Assembly (NCBI GenBank): GCA_009704945.1 | Contig: WLDG01000001.1 | Location: 62,001-126,000, forward strand | Direction: 5' to 3' | Source: Actinomycetota bacterium | GTDB lineage: Bacteria > Actinomycetota > Actinomycetes > Actinomycetales > Microbacteriaceae | DNA: 64,000 nucleotides | Shown: positions 26,322 through 36,544 of the stretch, piece after piece | How the letters are laid out: every line of letters begins with the position of its first letter | Numbering within the stretch: the stretch's first letter is position 1 | Program-made: the position numbers and the translations under genes | Notes under the pieces: generated by a model | What the model saw: the letters and a program-made list of their open reading frames with translations, nothing else | Databases searched by the model: none | Told to the model about the DNA's origin: nothing

Positions 26322-29166
26322 TCTTCAAAAGGTCTGCAAGAAATCTTCCAGTATGGCTGGCCTTAACTTTGGCGACTTGTTCCGGTGTTCCCTCAGCGAC
26401 CACTAGGCCACCTCCCGAGCCCCCTTCAGGACCTAGATCAATAATCCAATCAGCACAGCGAATGACATCAAGGTTGTGTTCTATAACAATTACGGTGTTT
26501 CCTCTATCCACCAAGCTATTTAGAACCAAAAGAAGCTTTCTTACATCCTCAAAATGAAGTCCCGTAGTTGGCTCATCCAAAACATAAATCGTTCTTCCTG
26601 TGGCCCTTCTTTGAAGCTCAGTGGCTAGCTTGACTCTTTGTGCCTCGCCCCCGGAGAGGGTAGTTGCGCTCTGACCAAGTCGAACGTAACCAAGTCCCAC
26701 GTCAACGAGTGTGTTGAGATACCTAGCTATTGAATTGATTGGCGCAAAAAACTCAGCTGCTTCACTGATTGGCATGTTGAGCACGTCACCAATAGTTTTA
26801 CCCTTGAAATGGACCTGTAGCGTCTCTCGGTTGTACCTGGCTCCCTTACAGTCCTCACACGTCACATAAACGTCAGGCAAGAAATTCATTTCAATCCGGA
26901 TTGTTCCATCTCCGGAGCATGTCTCGCAGCGTCCACCTTTGACATTGAATGAGAATCGACCTTGCTGATATCCCCTGACTTTTGCTTCGGGTGTGTCGGC
27001 AAAGAGCTTTCTGATGTTGTCAAAGACACCAGTGTAAGTAGCGGGATTTGATCTAGGAGTCCTACCAATGGGCGCCTGGTCAACGTGGACCACCTTATCT
27101 AGTTGGTCTAAGCCGGTAATTCGCGTATGTTTACCAGCAACCCCTTTTGCGCCATTGAGTTTGTTTGCAAGGGTCTCAAATAGGACATCATTCACTAGCG
27201 ATGACTTACCTGAGCCACTTACGCCAGTAACTGCAGTCATCACCCCTAGAGGAAACTCAACATCTAGATTCTTTAGATTATTCTCTCTGGCCCCAACAAC
27301 CTTGATCTTTTTATCGCTGACTTTACGACGCTTGGCAGGCGTATCTATGGAAATCCGACCCGCGAGATACTGTCCAGTTATTGACCGATCATTAGTTTTG
27401 ATAGCTTCGTATGACCCACTGTGGACGACCTCACCGCCATTGGATCCTGCCCCCGGGCCAATGTCCACGAGCCAGTCAGCTGCCTTGATTGTGTCCTCAT
27501 CATGCTCTACCACAATGAGAGTGTTACCTAGATCGCGCAATTTGATTAATGTGTCGATAAGGCGACGGTTATCCCTTTGATGCAACCCGATGGATGGTTC
27601 ATCTAATACATACAGAACACCTGTTAGGCCTGCACCGATTTGAGTAGCTAAGCGGATCCTTTGTGCTTCCCCCCCAGATAGAGAACCGGCTGAGCGTTCG
27701 AGCGAAAGATAATCAAGACCAACTGCTAAAAGAAAATCCAATCGAGCTCTAATCTCTCTCAAGACCTGAGCTGCTATTGTTTGTTCACGCTTAGTAAGTT
27801 TTAGGGAATCGAAGAAGGCGTGCGCCTTGGCCAAAGATAACTGGGCAACATCGTGAATGGATTTTCCATGAACTTTGACGGCGAGAACTTCGGGTCGAAG
27901 TCGCGCCCCTTCACATGCAGGACAGGGAACTTCACGCAAGAACTCAGACCATTTACCTCGGGCCCAATCTGAATCAGATTCTTGGTACCTGCGTTCTACA
28001 TAAGGAAGCACGCCCTCGAATCCAGATGTGTATCTCATCTCTCTTCCATACTTTGAACGCCACTTAACCTGCACCTCAAAGTCGTTGCCATACAAGACGG
28101 CATCACGAATTTTCTTGGGCAGTTTATTCCAGGGGGTTTTAAGGCTGAAATCAAGCTCTTTCGCAAGCCCTGCGAGAAGACGAGTGAAGTATGAATAAAG
28201 ACCTTTGCCTTGAGTCGACCAAGGGATGATTACACCGTCATGAATTGAACTATCTGGATCTCCTATTACTAACTCAACATCTACCGCCATTTTTGTTCCA
28301 AGGCCTGTGCAGTCGGGACAGGCCCCAAATGGAGCGTTGAAGGAGAACGTTCTGGGTTCTATTTCCGTGAGAACTATTTCGTGTTCGTTCGGGCAACTCA
28401 ACTTCTCGCTGAAAGTCCGCTGTCGTTTTTGGTCGACGAAATCAACGATTACTTTGCCATCTGCCAGCTTGAGAGCAGTCTCAACGGAGTCCGTAATTCG
28501 GCTGGTCGCTTCAGGCTTTATTACAAGGCGATCAACAACAACTGAAATGTCGTGCTTAAAGCTCTTTTTGAGCGGCTTGGCCTCAGAAAGAATAATAGTT
28601 TCCCCATCAACCACAGCACGCGCAAAGCCTTGACTCTGCAGAGAAGCTAGTAGTTCCTCGAAAGAGCCTTTCTTCTGTTGAACTATTGGCGCAAGAAGCT
28701 GGAACTTGGTCCCCTCCTCGAGTGTCAACAGTTGATCAACAATGGCCTGTGGTGTTTGCTTTGAGATTACCTCTCCACATTCTGGGCAATGGGGCAAACC
28801 TATTCGACTCCAGAGCAATCTCAGATAGTCATGAATCTCGGTGATAGTTCCAACGGTAGATCTTGGGTTTCTATTTGTTGATTTCTGGTCGATAGAAACT
28901 GCCGGTGATAAACCCTCAATAAAGTCAACGTCAGGTCGGTCCACTTGTCCCAGAAATTGGCGTGCATATGCGGACAGCGACTCGACATATCTTCTTTGTC
29001 CCTCTGCAAAAATGGTGTCAAAGGCCAATGAAGACTTCCCGGAACCAGACAGACCCGTAAAGACAATCAAAGAATCTCTGGGTATCTCAAGTGTCAGATT
29101 CTTCAAATTGTGGACTCGAGCGCCACGGATGACTAGTTTGTTGTCGAACGGGGTTTCAATGCTCAC
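26314..29166 (-). CDS. uvrA: Excinuclease ABC subunit A
   Basis: A 950-residue UvrA, the damage-sensing dimeric ATPase. Two ABC modules are visible: Walker [16 protein letters not shown] near residue 33 and [15 protein letters not shown] near 650, with [11 protein letters not shown] and [11 protein letters not shown] signatures. Zinc sites include the actinobacterial form CPNEHE ... CPDC and the C-terminal pair CETCSGDG ... CEDCKG. The start appears to be GTG 29166. It lies nine bases after uvrB and overlaps uvrC, a uvrBAC operon. No frame break. Confidence 0.96.
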   Translation of the reverse strand: MSIETPFDNKLVIRGARVHNLKNLTLEIPRDSLIVFTGLSGSGKSSLAFDTIFAEGQRRYVESLSAYARQFLGQVDRPDVDFIEGLSPAVSIDQKSTNRNPRSTVGTITEIHDYLRLLWSRIGLPHCPECGEVISKQTPQAIVDQLLTLEEGTKFQLLAPIVQQKKGSFEELLASLQSQGFARAVVDGETIILSEAKPLKKSFKHDISVVVDRLVIKPEATSRITDSVETALKLADGKVIVDFVDQKRQRTFSEKLSCPNEHEIVLTEIEPRTFSFNAPFGACPDCTGLGTKMAVDVELVIGDPDSSIHDGVIIPWSTQGKGLYSYFTRLLAGLAKELDFSLKTPWNKLPKKIRDAVLYGNDFEVQVKWRSKYGREMRYTSGFEGVLPYVERRYQESDSDWARGKWSEFLREVPCPACEGARLRPEVLAVKVHGKSIHDVAQLSLAKAHAFFDSLKLTKREQTIAAQVLREIRARLDFLLAVGLDYLSLERSAGSLSGGEAQRIRLATQIGAGLTGVLYVLDEPSIGLHQRDNRRLIDTLIKLRDLGNTLIVVEHDEDTIKAADWLVDIGPGAGSNGGEVVHSGSYEAIKTNDRSITGQYLAGRISIDTPAKRRKVSDKKIKVVGARENNLKNLDVEFPLGVMTAVTGVSGSGKSSLVNDVLFETLANKLNGAKGVAGKHTRITGLDQLDKVVHVDQAPIGRTPRSNPATYTGVFDNIRKLFADTPEAKVRGYQQGRFSFNVKGGRCETCSGDGTIRIEMNFLPDVYVTCEDCKGARYNRETLQVHFKGKTIGDVLNMPISEAAEFFAPINSIARYLNTLVDVGLGYVRLGQSATTLSGGEAQRVKLATELQRRATGRTIYVLDEPTTGLHFEDVRKLLLVLNSLVDRGNTVIVIEHNLDVIRCADWIIDLGPEGGSGGGLVVAEGTPEQVAKVKASHTGRFLADLLKND

Positions 29167-29175
29167 GGGAGAAGT

Positions 29176-31239
29176 CTAGGCGTGTCCAGCAGCATCAAAC
29201 TGTCTAAGTTCGCGTTTCAACTCGGCAATTTCATCCCTGATTCTCGCGGCCAACTCGAAATTCAACTCTGCTGCAGAGGACCGCATTTGGGCATCTAATT
29301 CGACAATGGTCTGCACAAGTTGATCTTTTCCAGCTTTACCTATGTCTTTTCTACCCCTAATTGGACTTGTTGAACTCTTCCCCTTCGGGACTTTCATCAT
29401 TTGCTTCATGAGTGAGGCAGTATCTACTTCCTCTCGGACCAGTGCATCAGTGATGTCCGCAATCTTCTTCCGTAATGGCTGCGGGTCGATGTTGTTTGCT
29501 CTATTGAATTCAATTTGAATTTCTCTGCGGCGATTGGTCTCATTTATTGCCCGTCGCATAGAGTCGGTTACGCGGTCGGCATACATGTGGACCTCCCCAC
29601 CCACATTTCTCGCGGCTCGTCCAATAGTTTGAACAAGAGCGGTCGTCGAGCGGAGGAAGCCCTCTTTATCGGCGTCGAGAATCGAAACTAAAGATACCTC
29701 GGGCAGATCTAACCCCTCTCGCAATAAATTGATGCCCACTAGAACGTCATAAAGTCCCTGTCGCAACTCGCGTAGCAGTTCCACTCTCCGAAGTGTGTCT
29801 GTATCGGAATGTATGTAGCGAACTCGAATTCCCATCTCGGTTAGATAGTCGGTTACCTCTTCTGCCAGGCGTTTGGTCAAGGTCGTTACTAGAACTCGTT
29901 CATTGCGTTCGCTTCTAAGTTTGATTTCTTCCATTAGGTCATCGATTTGACCCCTGGAAGGCTTGACGACGATTTTTGGATCAACGAGCCCTGTTGGTCT
30001 GATTATCTGTTCAACAACCCCATCGGATAGATCTAACTCGTACTGAGCAGGCGTGGCAGATAAATACACGGTTTGCCCTGTGCGGCTAATAAATTCGTCA
30101 AAGCGCAAGGGCCTGTTGTCCAAAGCGGAGGGAAGCCTAAATCCATACTCGACAAGGGTTCGCTTGCGTGATTGATCTCCATTATGCATAGCCCTGATTT
30201 GGGGAATAGTCACATGTGATTCGTCGATCACTGTAAGGAAATCTTCTGGAAAGTAATCGAGAAGGCAAGCCGGTGGTTCCCCTTGTTCTCGACCATCAAT
30301 GTGCCGGGAGTAGTTTTCAATCCCGGAGCAGAATCCAAGCTCTTTTATCATTTCAAGATCAAATGTTGTTCTCATTTTGATTCTTTGCGCCTCGAGCAGC
30401 TTCCCTTGTCTCTCCAGTTCCTCATACCTGGAGTCAAGCTCTTGCTCGATAGCTGAAATTGCTTTAGTCATTTGCTCTGCAGGGGCAACGTAGTATGAGG
30501 CGGGATAGATAGCCACGGACTGGCGGTCCATCAGAATCTCACCCGTTAGAGGATTAATTCGATATATTTTTTCGATCTCGTCTCCGAAGAATTCGATTCT
30601 TGTAGCTTCCTGATCGTAAATAGCAATTACTTCGACCGTGTCTCCCTTGACTCGGAAATTACCACGTGTGAAATCAATGTCATTTCTTTGGTATTGAATG
30701 TTTACTAAAGCTCTTATGAGTTCATCTCTGTCAATTCGCTGACCCACTCTCAGAGGAAGAGATTGAGCGAGATATTCTTTTGGGGCGCCTAGACCATAGA
30801 TGCAAGAAACAGTAGCTACCACAATGACGTCACGTCTGCTCAGTAGCGACATAGTGGCTGAATACCGCAGTCGCTCCACCTCTTCGTTGATGGTTGAGTC
30901 TTTCTCAATGAAGGTATCCGTCTGTGGGACATAAGCTTCGGGTTGGTAATAGTCGTAATAACTAACGAAGTACTCAACAGCATTGTCTGGAAAAAGCTCC
31001 CTTAGTTCGCTTGTTAGCTGGGCTGCCAAGGTCTTGTTGTGGGCAATGACAAGTGTTGGCCTCTGAAGTCTTTCGATCAACCAAGCAGTAGTTGCAGACT
31101 TACCCGTTCCAGTAGCACCTAAAAGAACAACATCTCGCTCCCCTGCTCGCAACCTTGATTCAAGTTCGTCGATAGCCTTTGGTTGATCTCCAGCAGGATG
31201 GTATTCGCTAACTACCTTGAATGGCTTCGAGTCATCCAT
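29176..31239 (-). CDS. uvrB: Excinuclease ABC subunit B
   Basis: A 687-residue UvrB helicase-like protein that verifies damage and recruits UvrC. Visible are Walker [16 protein letters not shown] (about 38-52), the beta-hairpin region [16 protein letters not shown], motif [15 protein letters not shown], motif [13 protein letters not shown] and a C-terminal UVR domain ([23 protein letters not shown]) that contacts UvrC. The ATG overlaps the coaE stop by 8 nt. Confidence 0.97.
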   Translation of the reverse strand: MDDSKPFKVVSEYHPAGDQPKAIDELESRLRAGERDVVLLGATGTGKSATTAWLIERLQRPTLVIAHNKTLAAQLTSELRELFPDNAVEYFVSYYDYYQPEAYVPQTDTFIEKDSTINEEVERLRYSATMSLLSRRDVIVVATVSCIYGLGAPKEYLAQSLPLRVGQRIDRDELIRALVNIQYQRNDIDFTRGNFRVKGDTVEVIAIYDQEATRIEFFGDEIEKIYRINPLTGEILMDRQSVAIYPASYYVAPAEQMTKAISAIEQELDSRYEELERQGKLLEAQRIKMRTTFDLEMIKELGFCSGIENYSRHIDGREQGEPPACLLDYFPEDFLTVIDESHVTIPQIRAMHNGDQSRKRTLVEYGFRLPSALDNRPLRFDEFISRTGQTVYLSATPAQYELDLSDGVVEQIIRPTGLVDPKIVVKPSRGQIDDLMEEIKLRSERNERVLVTTLTKRLAEEVTDYLTEMGIRVRYIHSDTDTLRRVELLRELRQGLYDVLVGINLLREGLDLPEVSLVSILDADKEGFLRSTTALVQTIGRAARNVGGEVHMYADRVTDSMRRAINETNRRREIQIEFNRANNIDPQPLRKKIADITDALVREEVDTASLMKQMMKVPKGKSSTSPIRGRKDIGKAGKDQLVQTIVELDAQMRSSAAELNFELAARIRDEIAELKRELRQFDAAGHA

Positions 31240-31810
31240 TAGTTAGCTCCGCGTAAGCCGAACGTGCCCGCTCCAACAACTGCTCTTTGGTGCAGTTGGA
31301 ATCGATCACTAAATCAGCGATACTTTCTCGCGAAACGTCACTCGCTTGCGCAGAAATTCTTTGTCGGGCATCTTGTTCGCTAAGTCCCCGCTGAACCAGG
31401 CGCTGAATTCGCACCTCTTCAGGGCAACTCACCGTAACGATCCTGTCAAACTTCAATTTTGAGTTAGTTTCAACCAGCAGCGGGATTGTGTATACAACGA
31501 CGCCAGTCAAAGAGTTGGTACGTTCAAGGGCAAGATTCTGAATAAGTGGATGAAGTATTCGCTCTAGCGATACCTTGGCTTCGGGATTGGCAAAGACTAA
31601 TTCCGCCAATTTAGATCGATTCAGCTCACCTGATTGAGTCAAAACACTATTGCCAAAAGTTGAAACAACTGACGCCAAGCCAGGACTGCCTGGTTCAACT
31701 ACCTCACGGGCAAGTACGTCGGAATCTACCTCAGTAGCCCCCAGTCGCACCCATTCGGCTGCGACCGTGGACTTACCTGAACCTATTCCTCCGGTGAGCG
31801 CGATAAGCAT
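31232..31810 (-). CDS. coaE: Dephospho-CoA kinase
   Basis: A 192-residue kinase for the last step of coenzyme A synthesis. Walker [12 protein letters not shown] is at residues 4-14, followed by the family's [20 protein letters not shown] and [10 protein letters not shown] segments. Unlike longer actinobacterial CoaE proteins it lacks the C-terminal UPF0157 domain, so it is a minimal form. Located between rpsA and uvrB, 27 nt after rpsA. The coaBC gene for an earlier step is also in this window. Confidence 0.94.
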   Translation of the reverse strand: MLIALTGGIGSGKSTVAAEWVRLGATEVDSDVLAREVVEPGSPGLASVVSTFGNSVLTQSGELNRSKLAELVFANPEAKVSLERILHPLIQNLALERTNSLTGVVVYTIPLLVETNSKLKFDRIVTVSCPEEVRIQRLVQRGLSEQDARQRISAQASDVSRESIADLVIDSNCTKEQLLERARSAYAELTNG

Positions 31811-31837
31811 CTCACCAGAATACGACTTATTCGTCGC

Positions 31838-33277
31838 TTACTTGTCCTCGGAGAGCTGGTCTCTTAGGGAAGTCAAGGACTCGTCTTGGGACAACGAACC
31901 TTCTGGAGCACTGGTTGGTTCCGCGGGTACTGCATCTGGCAGATCGGCTAGTTTCTCTCTCATTGCCTTTACCTGAGTCTTGTGTAGCTCCCAGCGCTGG
32001 TGCGCTTCTGCGTAATCAGCTTCCCATTTTCCACGAGCTTCCTCGTAACCAGGTTTCCATTCGTTGGTTGCAACGTCAAAACCTTCCGGATAACGGTAGT
32101 TGCCCTTTTCGTCATAGTCTGCTGCCATACCGTAGAGAACTGGGTTAAAGTCTGTTCCCGACGGGTCAACTTCATCAACAGCTTGCTTTAGCGAAAGAGA
32201 GATTCGTCTGCGCTCTAGGTCGATGTCGATCAGTTTCACGAATACGTCTTGATTTACCACCACAACTTGGTCCGCATGCTCGACGTGCTTGGACGATAGT
32301 TCGGAGATGTGAACTAGTCCCTCGATTCCGTCTGCAACTCGAACAAAGGCACCGAATGGAACAATCTTGGTTACCTTGCCAGGGATGTACTGCCCAATTG
32401 CATGAGTTCTGGCAAATACCTGCCAAGGATCCTCTTGGGTTGCCTTCAATGACAGCGAGACGCGCTCACGATCTGAGTCAACCTCAAGTACCTCTACGGT
32501 CACCTCTTGGCCTACCTCAACTACCTCGCTGGCATGCTCTACGTGCTTCCAGCTCAACTCTGAGACGTGAACAAGGCCGTCTACTCCGCCTAAATCAATG
32601 AATGCACCAAAGTTAACAATGGATGAAACAACTCCTGTTCTGATCTGACCCTTTGCAAGGTCATTCATCATTGTTGATCTGCTTTCGCTTTGGCTCTGCT
32701 CTAGAAGGGCTCTACGCGAAAGAACAACGTTGTTTCTGTTTTTGTCGAGCTCCAAGATCTTTGCTTCGACCTCTGTGCCAAGATATGGCCCTAAATCGCG
32801 TACTCTACGAAGTTCAATCAGGGACGCTGGGAGGAATCCTCGCAGACCGATGTCAACAATGACACCGCCCTTGACTACCTCAATTACGGTTCCCTTGACT
32901 ACGCCGTCTGCTTCCTTAATCTTCTCTACATCGCCCCAGGCGCGCTCGTATTGAGCTCGTTTTTTGCTGAGGATGAGTCGACCTTCTTTGTCTTCCTTCT
33001 GAAGCACGAGGGCTTCAATGGAATCCCCGACCTTAACAATGTCGTTCGGGTTTGCGTCTTGTCGAATAGAAAGTTCACGAAGGGGAATCACACCTTCGGT
33101 TTTGTAACCGACATCAAGAAGAACCTCATCGCGGTCAATCTTGACCACGGTACCGGCGATTAAGTCTCCGTCATTGAAAAATTTAAGGGTTGCTTCGACC
33201 GCTGCTAGAAAATCCTCTTGAGAGCCGATGTCGTTGACTGCTATTTGCTTGTTGCCTGCGGTCGAATTCGATGCCAT
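31838..33277 (-). CDS. rpsA: 30S ribosomal protein S1
   Basis: A 479-residue ribosomal protein S1 with four S1 RNA-binding domains, as usual in actinobacteria: repeats begin near residues 37, 122, 207 and 292, with copies of GFLPASLIELRRV, GLVHVSELSWKHVEHA and GLVHISELSSKHVEHA. A C-terminal tail of about 100 residues is rich in acidic and Trp/Tyr residues. S1 helps load mRNA on the 30S subunit, which would matter in a genome with many weak start sites. A structured 128-base leader (33278-33405) precedes it. Confidence 0.96.
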   Translation of the reverse strand: MASNSTAGNKQIAVNDIGSQEDFLAAVEATLKFFNDGDLIAGTVVKIDRDEVLLDVGYKTEGVIPLRELSIRQDANPNDIVKVGDSIEALVLQKEDKEGRLILSKKRAQYERAWGDVEKIKEADGVVKGTVIEVVKGGVIVDIGLRGFLPASLIELRRVRDLGPYLGTEVEAKILELDKNRNNVVLSRRALLEQSQSESRSTMMNDLAKGQIRTGVVSSIVNFGAFIDLGGVDGLVHVSELSWKHVEHASEVVEVGQEVTVEVLEVDSDRERVSLSLKATQEDPWQVFARTHAIGQYIPGKVTKIVPFGAFVRVADGIEGLVHISELSSKHVEHADQVVVVNQDVFVKLIDIDLERRRISLSLKQAVDEVDPSGTDFNPVLYGMAADYDEKGNYRYPEGFDVATNEWKPGYEEARGKWEADYAEAHQRWELHKTQVKAMREKLADLPDAVPAEPTSAPEGSLSQDESLTSLRDQLSEDK

Positions 33278-33295
33278 ATGTTTTGTTACTCTTCT

Positions 33296-33301
33296 TTTAT
33301 A
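33296..33301 (-). promoter_or_regulatory. Possible -10 element of an rpsA promoter
   Basis: TATAAA on the minus strand 18 bases before the rpsA ATG. I could not find a -35 at 16-18 bases, so an extended or leader-less type promoter, or no promoter at all, remains possible. Confidence 0.25.
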
Positions 33302-33302
33302 C

Positions 33303-33352
33303 TCGGGTCGCGCAAAACAATAATCAAAAGATTTCGATTTTTGCTTGCCCGA
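33303..33352 (-). promoter_or_regulatory. Nested stem-loop in the rpsA leader
   Basis: On the sense (minus) strand three paired blocks are nested: TCGGG/CCCGA (33352-33348 with 33307-33303), GCAAAA/TTTTGC (33344-33339 with 33317-33312) and AATC/GATT around a TTTT loop (33333-33322). That is 15 base pairs with small internal loops, ending 25 bases before the rpsA start codon. Because S1 represses its own translation in E. coli through a leader structure, an autoregulatory role is plausible but not shown. Confidence 0.45.
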
Positions 33353-33405
33353 CGAACGGACATGGGAGGCTTCCTAGGAGGCCAGGGGAAAGCCTATCGG
33401 GATTC

Positions 33406-36066
33406 CTAGTGTCCCGCCAGCTCCCAATTTGGTCCGACTCCAATATGGACCTCAACGGGGACCGATAGAAGCGCTACACCCTTCATGCTCTCTATCGCAA
33501 CTAACCTCACCTGCTCCAATTCGCCAGGCGCAACTTCAAAGACCAGTTCATCATGAACCTGCAAAAGGAGACGGGATTGCAGCGATTCAGCCTGTAGTCG
33601 CTTGTCCGCATTGATCATGGCCAATTTCATGATGTCAGCGGCTGTGCCTTGGATGGGAGCATTAAGGGCAGCCCTTCGAGCGTTTTCTCGAATTTGAAAA
33701 ACTTTCGAATTGAGATCAGCGAAAGGTCTCCTCCTTCCGTAGACGGTTTCGGTGTAGCCATCGATTCGGGCTCGCTGAACTACGTTGTCTAGATAACGCT
33801 TTACTCCCCCGAACCTGGCAAAGTAGTCAGACATTAATTGTTTTGCCTCTGACTTAGAGATCTTTAATTGTCGAGCCAAGCCGAACTCACTCAGGCCGTA
33901 TACCAACCCGTAACTCATAGCTTTGACCTTTGAACGCATTGAAGCATCAACCCGAGATGGGTCAACTCCATAGATTCGAGACCCTACGTAGTTGTGAAGA
34001 TCTTCTCCAGCTCTGAACGCCTCGATCAATCCAGCATCTTCGCTGAGATGCGCCATGATCCGCATCTCAATCTGAGAATAATCCGCTGTGAGCAAGTCAA
34101 CGTAGCCGGATCCCGCAACAAAAGCGCTGCGCAGACGCTGTCCTCTTTGCGTTTTGATTGGGATGTTTTGCAAATTTGGATTCTCGCTGCTGAGTCTGCC
34201 GGTGCTGGTACCTGTTTGCAGATATGTGGTGTGGATTCTGCCGTCTGCCTGAATCGACTGCAAAAGCGTCTCTGCCATCTGCTTGATTTTGGTGACATCT
34301 CGATGAGCCAACAACTTCTCAACAAAGGGATGGCCAGTTTGTTCTAACAAGTCTGCCAACGCCTCCGCGTTTGTTGAATAGCCGGTTTTGACTGATCTCG
34401 TTCCTTCAAACCCGAGCTCCTCAAAGAGAACTGTTTGCAGTTGTTTAGGGCTAGCGAGGTTAACCTCATGACCAATGATGCTGTAAGCCTCGCTTGCAAT
34501 TTGATCAACCTCACCTGATAACTCCTGGAACTGGGTAACCAAGTTGGGCTTGTCTATAGCTATTCCCGTTGCTTCCATCTTCGCTAGAACGAGAGATGAC
34601 GGAAGTTCAATAGAACGATAAACATCATTCAACGTTTTTTCTTCCATCCTCTTTCTAACTGTCTCGAACAACACCGCAGCAGACCATGCGTCAAGCGAAG
34701 CTGGCTGTTCGGAAAAAAGCTCATCTTTATTGTCTCTGTTTATGTCAATTCCCACTTCCGAGCGCAATAGCTGGTCAAGCTCGTAAGACTTCATTGTTGG
34801 ATCATCGAGATAGCAAACCAATAAGGCGTCTTCCCTTATCTCGATTGCAGCTTGTCCGAGACTTAACAATTGCTTTAAGACCCTTTTTGAGTCGAAGAGA
34901 CCAAAGTTGCCAGTTTGAATCAGATTTAGAGCAGCCGAGGAATCCCTCCCGTCCCAGTCGAATCTTGTTGACCTGTTGGCGGCGCCCAAACCTACCAATT
35001 TGCCATCGGCAAACTGTAGAGATAAGAAAACTCCTTCACCACAGAACTTGGAAATGGTTTCGATAGAAACAACCTGACTAATCGGTTGTTCAATTGATTC
35101 GAACTCTTCAGTAGATGGAGCCGACTCAGGCTCGTCATCATCAACAACTGCCTTGGTAACCGGAATCTGCCTTCCATTTGTTCCCCGCAATTTAATCACC
35201 CTTGTAAGGAGGGTCCTGAAATTGAGTCTGGCGAACATCGCTCTAACTTCTTCTTCATTTACGGGTCCGACTGCCAAATCACCGACTTGGAAATTAAATT
35301 CAAGATCTCTGACTAGATTGTTGAGTCGACGATTCCGAACGGCAAGGTCACGCATCTCTCGAAGATTTTCGCCAACCTTGCCAGAAATGTCATTGGCGGC
35401 GGCAAGAACGCCGTCTAGATTTCCATATGCCTGGAGCCACTTAGCAGCAGTCTTTGGCCCTACTCCAACTATCCCGGGGAGGTTATCTGAAGTTTCTCCT
35501 ACCAAGGCAGCAAGATCTTGATATTGCTTAGCGCTGACTCCGTATTTCTCAAGTACTGCAGAATCGTTCATCCGCGCCAGGTTCATTACGCCCTTGACCG
35601 GGTACAGAACAGTTGTTTTATCGCTTATCAATTGAAAAGTGTCACGATCGCCGGAAACAATGAGTACATCCATTCCTGAAGTTTCGCCAAGCCTTGCTAA
35701 AGAAGCGATTAGGTCATCTGCCTCGTATCCCTCCCTTGAAACTGAGGTAATTCTCATCGCGGCCAGAGCTTCGACTAACAACTCAGTCTGACCAATGAAT
35801 TCTTCGGGAGTCTCGCCACGATTTCCTTTGTATTCCGGATATTCAAGAGTTCTAAAACTCTCTCTCGAAACATCAAACGCGACGCAAATGTGACTAGGTT
35901 TTTCACCTTCTATCAGACTAAGTAGCATCGAAATGAAGCCATGTACCGCATTTGTGTGCTGCCCGTCTTGGGTCTTAAAGCTATCCGGATTCAATGCGTA
36001 AAAGGCCCGAAAAGCGAGTGAATGACCATCAATAAGGAGCAAGGTAGGCTTTTGATCAACGGACAT
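33406..36066 (-). CDS. polA: DNA polymerase I (5' nuclease and polymerase; proofreading domain degenerate)
   Basis: An 886-residue PolA for Okazaki-fragment processing and gap filling in repair. The N-terminal 5' nuclease (LLLIDGHSLAFRAFYAL to about residue 290) has its Asp-rich motifs. The middle 3'-5' exonuclease-like region (about 320-480) lacks the DxE and YxxxD residues needed for proofreading. The polymerase has motif A LLTADYSQIEMRIMAHL, motif B KVKAMSYGLVYG with Tyr where E. coli has Phe762, and motif C VHDELVFEV at 837-845. This layout is normal for actinobacteria. Its start is only 31 bases from the divergent thioesterase start. Confidence 0.96.
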   Translation of the reverse strand: MSVDQKPTLLLIDGHSLAFRAFYALNPDSFKTQDGQHTNAVHGFISMLLSLIEGEKPSHICVAFDVSRESFRTLEYPEYKGNRGETPEEFIGQTELLVEALAAMRITSVSREGYEADDLIASLARLGETSGMDVLIVSGDRDTFQLISDKTTVLYPVKGVMNLARMNDSAVLEKYGVSAKQYQDLAALVGETSDNLPGIVGVGPKTAAKWLQAYGNLDGVLAAANDISGKVGENLREMRDLAVRNRRLNNLVRDLEFNFQVGDLAVGPVNEEEVRAMFARLNFRTLLTRVIKLRGTNGRQIPVTKAVVDDDEPESAPSTEEFESIEQPISQVVSIETISKFCGEGVFLSLQFADGKLVGLGAANRSTRFDWDGRDSSAALNLIQTGNFGLFDSKRVLKQLLSLGQAAIEIREDALLVCYLDDPTMKSYELDQLLRSEVGIDINRDNKDELFSEQPASLDAWSAAVLFETVRKRMEEKTLNDVYRSIELPSSLVLAKMEATGIAIDKPNLVTQFQELSGEVDQIASEAYSIIGHEVNLASPKQLQTVLFEELGFEGTRSVKTGYSTNAEALADLLEQTGHPFVEKLLAHRDVTKIKQMAETLLQSIQADGRIHTTYLQTGTSTGRLSSENPNLQNIPIKTQRGQRLRSAFVAGSGYVDLLTADYSQIEMRIMAHLSEDAGLIEAFRAGEDLHNYVGSRIYGVDPSRVDASMRSKVKAMSYGLVYGLSEFGLARQLKISKSEAKQLMSDYFARFGGVKRYLDNVVQRARIDGYTETVYGRRRPFADLNSKVFQIRENARRAALNAPIQGTAADIMKLAMINADKRLQAESLQSRLLLQVHDELVFEVAPGELEQVRLVAIESMKGVALLSVPVEVHIGVGPNWELAGH

Positions 36067-36097
36067 AGGCCTAGCCTACTTCTCACAGGAGTAATTC

Positions 36098-36544
36098 ATG
36101 AGTCAAGACCTGACGGCTTCCGAACAAGCGTTGGAAGTATTAAAGCAAAGAGGCCTAGGTGCGCTTGCTGACCGGATGGGTATCAAATTAGTAGAGCTCA
36201 GTGCGGAACGTGCAGTTGCTACCATGCCTGTCGAAGGAAACACTCAACCTATTGGAATCCTCCATGGTGGGGCCCACGTTGTTCTCGCGGAGTCACTTGG
36301 CAGCTTCGCAGCCAATGTTCACGCTCATCCTTGGGGTTACGCTGTCGGGATTGAAATCAACGCGTCACATCATTCTTCAGTGAAAAGTGGAATTGTCACA
36401 GGTACATGTGTCGCCATCAAGTTGGGTAAAAGCCTTGCGACTCATGAAGTGAAAATGACCGACGAGTCGGGAAATCTTCTATCGACTGTTCGGATTACGA
36501 ATTTTCTTCGTCCGAAGCCACCTTGGGCCCAAGCTGATCAATAA
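36098..36544 (+). CDS. PaaI-family hotdog-fold thioesterase
   Basis: A 148-residue hotdog-fold protein with the PaaI/YdiI-type motif ILHGGAHVVLAESLGSFAA, where His-Gly-Gly and the following Glu form the active site, then GIEINASHHSSVKSGIVTG and a typical WEVKM-like strand (THEVKMTDESG). It probably hydrolyses an acyl-CoA; substrate unknown. ATG 36098 follows CAGGAG. Its last 50 bases overlap the convergent response-regulator gene, so both C-terminal tails share the same DNA. In other actinobacteria it sits beside polA, as here. Confidence 0.88.
   Translation: MSQDLTASEQALEVLKQRGLGALADRMGIKLVELSAERAVATMPVEGNTQPIGILHGGAHVVLAESLGSFAANVHAHPWGYAVGIEINASHHSSVKSGIVTGTCVAIKLGKSLATHEVKMTDESGNLLSTVRITNFLRPKPPWAQADQ

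Noticed and set aside
27068..27580. 170-residue plus-strand frame inside uvrA
   Set aside because: Antisense to the second ABC module of UvrA, no domain and no upstream signal.
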